Position numbers and translations under genes: made by a program. Positions 55,687 to 64,000 of a DNA stretch of 64,000 nt are shown here, piece by piece. Under the pieces are notes generated by a model, which saw nothing but the letters and a program-made list of their open reading frames with translations, did not search any database and was not told where the DNA came from. The DNA comes from Mesorhabditis belari (taxonomy: Eukaryota > Nematoda > Chromadorea > Rhabditida > Rhabditidae), in contig CAUEEP010000730.1 of the NCBI GenBank assembly GCA_958450365.1, positions 2,293,001-2,357,000 on the forward strand. The letters are read 5' to 3'. How positions within the stretch are numbered: the stretch's first letter is position 1; every line of letters starts with the position of its first letter.

Positions 55687-56172
55687 CCTGAAAGATTACA
55701 AATTATTGCTTCAGCTTAAAAAAATAACATGACTTTGAAGTTTAAGAAAAATTGTAACTTTATGAAAAAACCTTCAGACAATACATGCTAACTTGAAAAA
55801 ATGCCAGTAGAATAACTTAATATCATAATTTATGAAGGTTTTTTCAATTAGACGGCAAACCATTTTGACTCAAAAAAAACTTTAATCGGGCACCATCCAC
55901 TGTCATTTATTAAGCCATGTTTTGTTTTTTAAGCGCGCTTCTTTTTATTTGGGTTTGCCGCCATCCAAACCATCTCGCTCTTTTCTATTCCCGTTGTGTT
56001 GCATTTCACCTACCGTACTCAGCTAGCATCTTAAACTAGAAGATTTCTTTAAATGTCATTCACAGTTTTAAGAGTCGTTTATAATCATCAGAAATGACAG
56101 TTTTTCTTCTTTTTCTGCCATAAATAAGAAAAGTACCATTAATGTTAAAATTTTTAGACAACCTTTGAATCA
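55687..56172. other. Divergent region between PCID2 and TIM17
   Basis: About 490 bp likely holding the promoter of the downstream TIM17-to-Miro cluster and of PCID2. A trans-splice-like TTTTTAG precedes the TIM17 ATG by about 15 bp. No other feature seen. Confidence 0.45.
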
Positions 56173-57074
56173 ATGGAGGAGTATACACGCGAGCCGTGCC
56201 CCTATCGCATTGGTGATGACATCGGTTCGGCTTTTGCAATGGGACTTGTTGGTGGATCAATCTTTCGTGCTTTTTCGGGCTTCAAGAACTCGGCAAATGG
56301 ACAAAAAATGGTAAATTTTTGCTATTGAAAAAGATGTTGTTAGCTGCTAACGCAGCTAAAAACAGCTTTTTCAGCTGACAATTGGGACAGCGGAGGTAGT
56401 GCACTTAAAACCTTGAGTCGAGTGACTGACTCAGTTGGTAGAGTTGGCGATTGATTACTGACTAAAGTAATTATTTACTCTCGAATAGGTTGGAATGGTT
56501 CGTGAAGTTCGAATGAAGAGTCCATTGACGGGGGTTCAATTTGCTGCGTGGGGAGGCATGTTCAGTACCATCGATTGTTGTCTTGTCGCGATTAGAAAAA
56601 AGGTAATAATTATCGAATAGTTGCTTGATTGCTGATCTTTTTAGGAAGACCCTTTCAATTCAATAACTTCCGGTGCCCTCACTGGTGGACTATTGGCAAT
56701 ACGCTCAGGGCCTAGAGTAATGGCTGGGTCTGCACTTTTGGGAGGAATCATTTTAGGTAGCACAAACGATTTCATCATTGGCTTACAATAACCTTAAAAA
56801 GCTTAAAATAAGAGGTGAAGCAATTCTCTCGTTTTAGCAATGATCGAGGGCGTTGGATTAGTAACTGCACGTTGGATGGGCTCGATGATGGACCCAACAT
56901 CACAACCGCCAGAAGCACTTGGTAAAAAAACTTTTGCACTATTTTATTTTTTTTGTTTAAGAAGATCCAAGAGCCCTTCCACCAGCAAAGTTGCCCTCAG
57001 AACCTGGCCTCTCACAAGCACCAAATGAAGCGGCTCCCTTTGGGCTGCCTGGCCTCAATATGAATACGGCGTAA
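56173..57074 (+). CDS. timm-17B.1: TIM17, mitochondrial inner-membrane translocase subunit
   Basis: Channel subunit of the TIM23 presequence translocase. About 180 residues: [40 protein letters not shown], then [40 protein letters not shown] and [20 protein letters not shown], the four helices of the Tim17 family with the conserved CPxRI start and the CCL turn. It ends [10 protein letters not shown] with TAA at 57072-57074. An AATAAA signal lies near 57309. In C. elegans the tim-17 and hoe-1 genes are neighbours, and the same order is seen here. The symbol is by orthology and is my recollection. Confidence 0.93.
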
Positions 57075-57421
57075 TATTGATCATCTAGATCATGGATTAT
57101 CTAGTTTTAAAATTCATCATCATTTATTTGCTTAAAAATTATTTGTTGTCTCATCAAAGTTTCGATCCTCCAGTTCGCTAGTTGTTCTTAGAAACTTGGC
57201 ATTACGATTCCATTAGCTTAGGATTTTTCAAATTTCTTTGAATGATTGATCTTTTGAATTGTTTTTAATTTCACCCTGTTGCTATTGTTCGAGTGTTATT
57301 AGATGATAAATAAAAAAAATGTCAGTTTATGTTTAATTTTTCGTTTATAACGATTTTTATTTTTACTCGATAAGACTGAAAACTTTTTGTCGTGCATCAT
57401 GGTGGGGTTGTAGTAAGGTCG

Positions 57422-60400
57422 ATGAGAAGAGTGGTTCTCCGGCTGGAAAAACGGCAACTACTCGGTATATTCACCAGAAACCTCTCGGTAGGTATCACTG
57501 TAAATAAACTTTTTCAACTTCTATTTTAAGAAAAACACATCTCGTACGAAGGAAACAAGCGAAACCCCCTCTGAAGAGAGCCAAGAAGATTATTTCCAGG
57601 TGACATTTAAACCTTACTGTTTACTAGAGCTAACCAGCACCTTCTCTTGTCACTGCAAAATGCTTTATTTAGGATCTCAACGCTCGAATCAACAAGTACA
57701 AGCACGAGCTCTCAAAAAACAAGTCGTTGGCCAGTTTCCGGTAATATTCATTCTTCAATTTATTCAAGTGCGAATTTTTAGTGCTCGAGAGCTCACCTCT
57801 CAAATTGCCAACATCTCTCAAAGTATAGCTTCCGTAAAGTCCAAACAGAGCCTCCTCTCTAGCCTCATGGATCCTAACTCTTTGTCAAATATACCATCGA
57901 GTGTTTCAATTGAGGTGTGTTTAGCTTATGATCCTGAATAGGAAATATTTAGATTTTAAGCAATGGAACAGCTCAAATGGCTCCCTCAATTTTTCTACGG
58001 ACCCCTCTGAAAACATATTTATTCAATTGCCCAGAAGGTTTTCTTTTTCTGCGTAAAACTTTAAATTTTGTTTAGGTGCCGCTCGCTTTATTCCAAGCTT
58101 GCGATTAAAAGGCAACAATATTCAAGATATTTTTGTAACAAGGGGTATGCTAAATAAATCTTGTCAATATCGATAAATTTTAGGTGTTTGGGATAACATT
58201 GGAGGCATCTCTGGAATTTTGTTGGGAAAGGATCCATCGACGCCAATTACACGATTGCACGGTGCAATGAGCGTCAAGAATTTTCTCGAATGCATCCGTC
58301 CATTTCAAGACGCTGATTTCGGTTCAGCAAAATATCCGAGTCAGGTATGGCTGTAATTAACTTCAACGATACAATCCCTATGTCTAGGTGGAAGAATGTC
58401 CTTTCTCTCAAGGAGTCTATGAGGATCCTGCGATGAAGGTCACCTATATTCCGCTAAGCGCACCTCTTTCTGCAAGTGTTGGCAACAGGAAGGTACTCTT
58501 AAACTAGATTATTGTTTGCAAAACTTGATTTTAGGGTTCATCCTTGGATATGGCCTATCTTATTCAACTTACTAAACCCACGAGGCGCATCGATGTCAAT
58601 AAAATTTTGAAGTTAAAGGTAATTTTTATTGTTCTCGCTGAAAGTTATGTGTAAAAATTTTGGAGCATATCATGTTGAGAGGGGGAGGGCTTTTTTTTCT
58701 TTCGTGAACACTTTTTCTGGACCAGTTTTTGTGTTTTGTTTTATGGACAAGTCCAATATCGGCTAATTTTTCTACGGACCCCTCTGAAAACATCGGCTAA
58801 TCGAGAGTTGAAATCCTCGTCCGATAAGGACAGTAGCTCGTAAGCTTCCCGAGGTTTGCATTTTGAAATCGAGCGCGTGATGCAAGTCTTCCAATCTGTT
58901 GACTCATGTTGATCCGGCTACTTCCAACTCTGTTTTTTCAGCGGCTGATTCTCGAGGGGTTTAAATGCTTTGAAATGGGTGGATCTATTCCACTTTTTAA
59001 AAATGCCACAAAAATTTTAAAGGGGTTTTTCTCTCGACATTTTCATTAAAGTTCATTTCCGATCACAAAAATGCTTGTGAAATGCTAATTTCGACCAAAA
59101 AACCCGATTTTTGGAAGTTTTAAAAGCACGTAAAAAAAACAGGCTTAAAATGAAGTTTCTCAAATTTCCGTTGTGATATTTGTAATCAGCATAAAAAACT
59201 GGTCCAGAAAACGTGTTTTCGAAAGAAAAAAGTCCCCCCCCCCAACATGACATGACATGATGACAAATTTTAAGGTGCCTAAAGGGCCGTTAATTGGACA
59301 GTTAAAAGCTGGAAACTCGATAACGCTTAGCGACGGGTCTGTGATTACTCCAGATGATGTTTATATGGATGAAGACCCAAACGGTTTGTAATTTCTGATA
59401 CACTGCAACTCTTCCCAAGTTTATTGTTTAGGAACAGAAATGCCTGTACTACTGGTAGCTGAATGTTTTGACCAGCATTGTCTGGATTCTCTTGCTTCTA
59501 GTTCAGTTCTACAAGTTGGTTTAATACCTTAGTTTATTCACCACGTAACACGCAATGATTTCAATTTTAGCCATTTCTCAATGGGACTCAAACTTTGAAT
59601 TATATGGTTCATCTCTCCAAATCGGACATCTTGAGACTGCCAAAATACGAAAACTTTCTAAGTGGGCTGGGATCAGAGTAAGCTATTGCTTAAAAGTTGT
59701 CGCGTAAAATGAAGTTAAGTTGTCAGCATATTATCGTGAACGGAGACGGCCCGTGCATCCCTCATTCAGAAGGAATCTATCGTCAGCAAAGGCGTCTGCA
59801 TCAACTTTCTGGAATTCTCTACCCCGATCTTTTTCCCAAATGGACCGGAATAGTGACACAAGTACTTAATTTATTTAACCAGGCAAACAGTTTTTAGAAC
59901 TCTAAATTGGCACGAATCGATAAATCATTTGTTTATGCTGCCCCTTTACAACGATTTTACATGCGCACCGGTGGAGGAGAAGAGCCGATAACTCTTGGTT
60001 CCTTATAATTAGAGTTTATGTAAATACTGCTGAATCAGATTTACGCGAAGAATTACTCGAGGACGAGAGAAGTAAAGACTGCCAGAATACCACGGAGGAA
60101 AAAGATATATTTAAAAAGAAGTGCTTTGAGCTTGTAGAAAGTAGGTTTTTAATAAGAGTTATTTATTTGTGACTATTATGGTTGAAAGTTTAGTGTCTGA
60201 AAAGGTGTTAACTGAAGAGCCCGTCGAATTTCCGTGTGTTTCATTTTTGGGGACATCGTCAGCAACTCCAAGTAAATACAGGTTGGTAACTGTTGGATTC
60301 CAATTAAGGTTAGTTTAGAAATGTTACTGGCTATCTGGTAGAGACAAGCCCATCTTCTTCATTTCTCGTTGATGTTGGAGAAGCTACTCTGGGCCAATTA

Positions 60401-61862
60401 CGAGTACTTTATGGTGATCAAAGATGTCTAGAGGCAATAGTTTTTTGTTTAGTCATAAAACTTTTATTTTGAGATTCTGGTTGGTTTAAATGCTGTTTTT
60501 ATCACACATGCTCATCAGGACCACATTGGTGGTATCTTTTCCATTATTGAAAAGCGACGAGAGGCTTTCACAAAGCTTGGTATCTTTAATTGCTTATAAT
60601 TTTATAAACCCAATTAACAGGCATCCCTTTTAAAAAAATGGCATTGATATGCAATAGAAATGTCACCAAGCCACTCAAAACCTATACACAAAGCTTTTCA
60701 AGCATTGAGGATCTTTATGTTGAAGTCAATCTATCAACAGTTGTTTCAACTTCCCACGAGAGGTGTAGTTTTTGATCCTTTTAAAAAACTCAAGCTTTTA
60801 GGAACATACCACTTTCTCCAGTTCAAGAAATTACACCACTTTTGCCGCATGACTTATACAACGCATCGCTTTGGGGAATTGAACATGTTCGCGCAGTCCA
60901 AGTTCACCACACTCGAATGGCAAATGGATTTGTTTTTCTATGTAAGGGCAAGAAGCTAGTCTTTAGGTGGGTATTTTTTCTTTTACAATTCTGTTATATC
61001 CCCACAAATTGGGAAACCTAGTGATTCAGGTCGAGGATAAACTGTTTTATCTAGATTATCTGTGTGCTTTTGATTACAAAGTCTAAAATGACTTACTATG
61101 ACTTAAATAAAGTTCAGTTTTAATTTGCTTTTACTTTTAAATTGAGTCAAAACTGATAATGAGATATCATGTGGGATATGACAGAAAAGTTCCATTTTTT
61201 TGTATGAAACCTTAGTTATTTAGTGGCGATACAAAACCATGTGACCTGTTAGTTAAAGAAGGTGATGAAGCGGATTTATTGATACATGAATGCACATTTG
61301 AAGATGGATTTGAGGTATTTATAAGGATTCTTTAAAGAGTGAAAACAATAAAAAGATCTTTAGAAAGATGCAGAACGAAAGAAACACTCAACAATGGGTC
61401 AAGCTGTTGATATTGCGATGCGCATGAAAGCAAAATCTACAATCCTTACGCATTTTTCGGCTCGATATACAAAGGTTGAGTTTCTAGAAATTTTGTAGAT
61501 TTTGTTACTAGGTTCCACCCCTGCCAGACTATTTGGATGAAAAAGGAAACATTGGCGTGGCAATGGATAATCTAAGAGCACGATGTGATCATTGGCAATT
61601 GATTCCTCGGCTAATTCCCCTGTTTCGGTAACTTCGTTGCAGATTATTTTATATTTTGATTTTCAGGCACATGTTTAAAGAAGAGCTATTTGAATTGGGT
61701 CTAAGAAAAGATCAACGTGATCTACGCCAACAAGTGGTTTGTAGTAAAGTTTTCAATTTCACGCATAAACTAGGTAGTTTAGATCGATTTCAAAAACAGC
61801 GAGAGTGTTGTCAATGTTCAGAAGACAGTGGTCGGGAAGGTTTGGATCCATCGAAATTTTGA
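57422..61862 (+). CDS. hoe-1: Long-form tRNase Z (ELAC2), tRNA 3' processing
   Basis: Endonuclease that removes 3' trailers from precursor tRNAs in nucleus and mitochondria. ATG 57422 gives a mitochondrial presequence-like [20 protein letters not shown]. The amino half is the decayed metallo-beta-lactamase domain of long tRNase Z ([55 protein letters not shown]). The exosite-like and linker region includes [20 protein letters not shown]. The catalytic half has [20 protein letters not shown], the metal motif in [33 protein letters not shown], and the final His in [20 protein letters not shown]. It stops at 61862, with AATAAA near 62039. One intron (58622-59273) holds an inverted-repeat element containing a copy of an exon piece. 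C. elegans HOE-1 also has a nuclear form from a later start; I cannot assign one here. Confidence 0.9.
58671..59249. mobile_element. MITE-like inverted-repeat element in tRNase Z intron
   Basis: Left arm CATGTTGAGAGGGGGAGGGC followed by TTTTTTCTTTCG and TTTTTCTGGACCAGTTTTTG; the right arm is the complement (CTGGTCCAGAAAACG, CGAAAGAAAAAAGTC, a run of C, CAACATG). The arms pair over about 65 bp. It fills almost the whole 650-bp intron. It contains, at 58765-58793, a piece of exon sequence (see findings). Confidence 0.65.
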
Positions 61863-62065
61863 ATAATGACTCATTTAGAGAGCTGCTCCTTCAAATCTTA
61901 GCAAAAATTCGAAGAAAAATCGTACTCCTAATTCTTGATCTTTCCGTTTTCTAGTCATACTGCTTTTTGAATTTTAGTTGTGATTTTTATTGTTGAATAG
62001 TTGAAAAAGTATTGTTAAGGCCTTTTGTTGTTTAAGAAATAAATATTTGTTAAAGGGACAAGTAA

Positions 62066-63225
<1,160 letters not shown>

Positions 63226-63502
63226 ACACTGTTCTAAATGTCTTAATTTATGATATTTATTGTTTTTTATCCAATGTGCACTGGTATTTTCATTTCAATT
63301 CCCTTTTGCACTACAAGCCGGTCTTCAAACACTCAACCTGGTTATTGCGGTTATGTTAAAATATTTTTTAATTTACGCGAGAAATTTAAATGTGAATAAA
63401 TTTTGATAAATTTGCTAAATTTTGAGATGTGTTTGAGGGATGTCTGCCTGCACAATAATTTCTAAATCATGCAATTGCTTATTTTCCTATTCTCTAGTTT
63501 AG

Positions 63503-64000
63503 ATGGATGTTGGTGAGGCAGCCGCATCGGCAACATCTACGCTAAAGGCCGATGTTAGGTAAAACCTAGGATTTTGATCCACTATGTTAACCAAAATATA
63601 TATATAATTACGATTAGAATGGTGTTGGTTGGAGAAGAAAAAGTCGGTAAGACCTCATTACTCATGGCTCTTTTGGAAGACGAGTTTGTCGATCATGTAC
63701 CCTCAAAGTTTGTTTGAAGTTTTGCTTTCTTACCATATTTTGTAGGTTGGACCCGGTGCTTATTCCGGCCGACGTTACTCCAGAAAACGTGGTTACTTCG
63801 ATCGTAGATACTTGCTCTGTGTCTGAAGATGAAACTTCCATTAGTAATGAACTTTCTGCTGCCAATGTTATTTGTCTTATTTACGATGTAAAGGTGGAAT
63901 CAACTGTTTCAAAGGTAAATATTTGAGAAAGTTTTTATCTGGTTTTTAAAGGTTACAACCTACTGGCTCCCACTAATCAGAAAGGTTTTGGGCGAAGAAC
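63503..64000 (+). CDS. miro-1: Miro, mitochondrial Rho GTPase (5' part)
   Basis: Start of a Miro/RHOT GTPase, the outer-membrane protein that links mitochondria to motor complexes. MDVGEAAASATSTLKADV, then RMVLVGEEKVGKTSLLMALL with a GEEKVGKTS P-loop (the Miro form), then the effector region SKLDPVLIPADVTPENVVTS, and VICLIYDVKVESTVSKV for the next strand. The G3 DxxG Gly is not kept, as in other Miro N-terminal GTPases. The gene continues past the right edge, so the EF hands, second GTPase domain and tail anchor are outside. The ATG directly follows an acceptor-like CTAGTTTAG. Confidence 0.85.

Overview
The window looks like nuclear DNA of a free-living rhabditid-type nematode. The genes are split by many short introns (often 36-50 bp) with T-rich acceptors. 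Several start codons lie directly behind a TTTCAG- or TTTAG-like site, as expected for spliced-leader trans-splicing. Intergenic DNA is AT-rich, and the gene set (soluble guanylate cyclase, cys-loop chloride channel, P-glycoprotein, animal haem peroxidase, HOE-1/TIM17 pair) is typical of nematodes. The species cannot be named from this sequence. No prokaryotic genes, rRNA genes or CRISPR arrays were seen.

Layout. 1-2049 (-): bbs-2, running off the left edge, with an RFX/DAF-19 X-box 58 bp upstream. 2760-4689 (+): PA2G4/EBP1. 4970-8629 (-): a large poorly recognised protein that may be the little elongation complex subunit ICE2. 9331-14437 (-): an H-NOX soluble guanylate cyclase with an apparently intact haem pocket but a decayed cyclase site. 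15147-20780 (+): a secreted GH31 alpha-glucosidase with a trefoil domain. 21133-22605 (-): an ABHD14-like hydrolase. 22606-27074: a 4.4 kb gene-poor stretch with a small transposon and G-rich tracts. 27075-34461 (-): a full P-glycoprotein with a 14-bp minisatellite in one intron. 37146-39596 (+): a GABA/amine-gated-type anion channel. 40849-44691 (+): an animal haem peroxidase lacking both haem-ester acids. 46884-47501 (+): a stand-alone SLC3A2-type N-terminal domain. 47654-48799 (-): a Ly6-like secreted or anchored protein carrying a hAT-like MITE. 49166-51146 (-): TMX3. 51755-53027 (+): V-ATPase subunit E. 53894-55686 (-): PCID2. 56173-64000 (+): four genes in line, TIM17, tRNase Z (HOE-1), proteasome alpha7 and Miro, spaced about 280-350 bp, which looks like an operon.

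Several non-autonomous DNA transposons sit in introns: a mariner-type family with at least four insertions, two elements flanked by 8-bp duplications (hAT-like), and two other inverted-repeat elements. The most unusual points are the two enzymes with missing key residues (guanylate cyclase and peroxidase), the X-box that fixes the bbs-2 start, and a 29-nt exact copy of a tRNase Z exon inside a transposon in a later intron of the same gene. All assignments come from reading translated exons against remembered family features. No database search was run.
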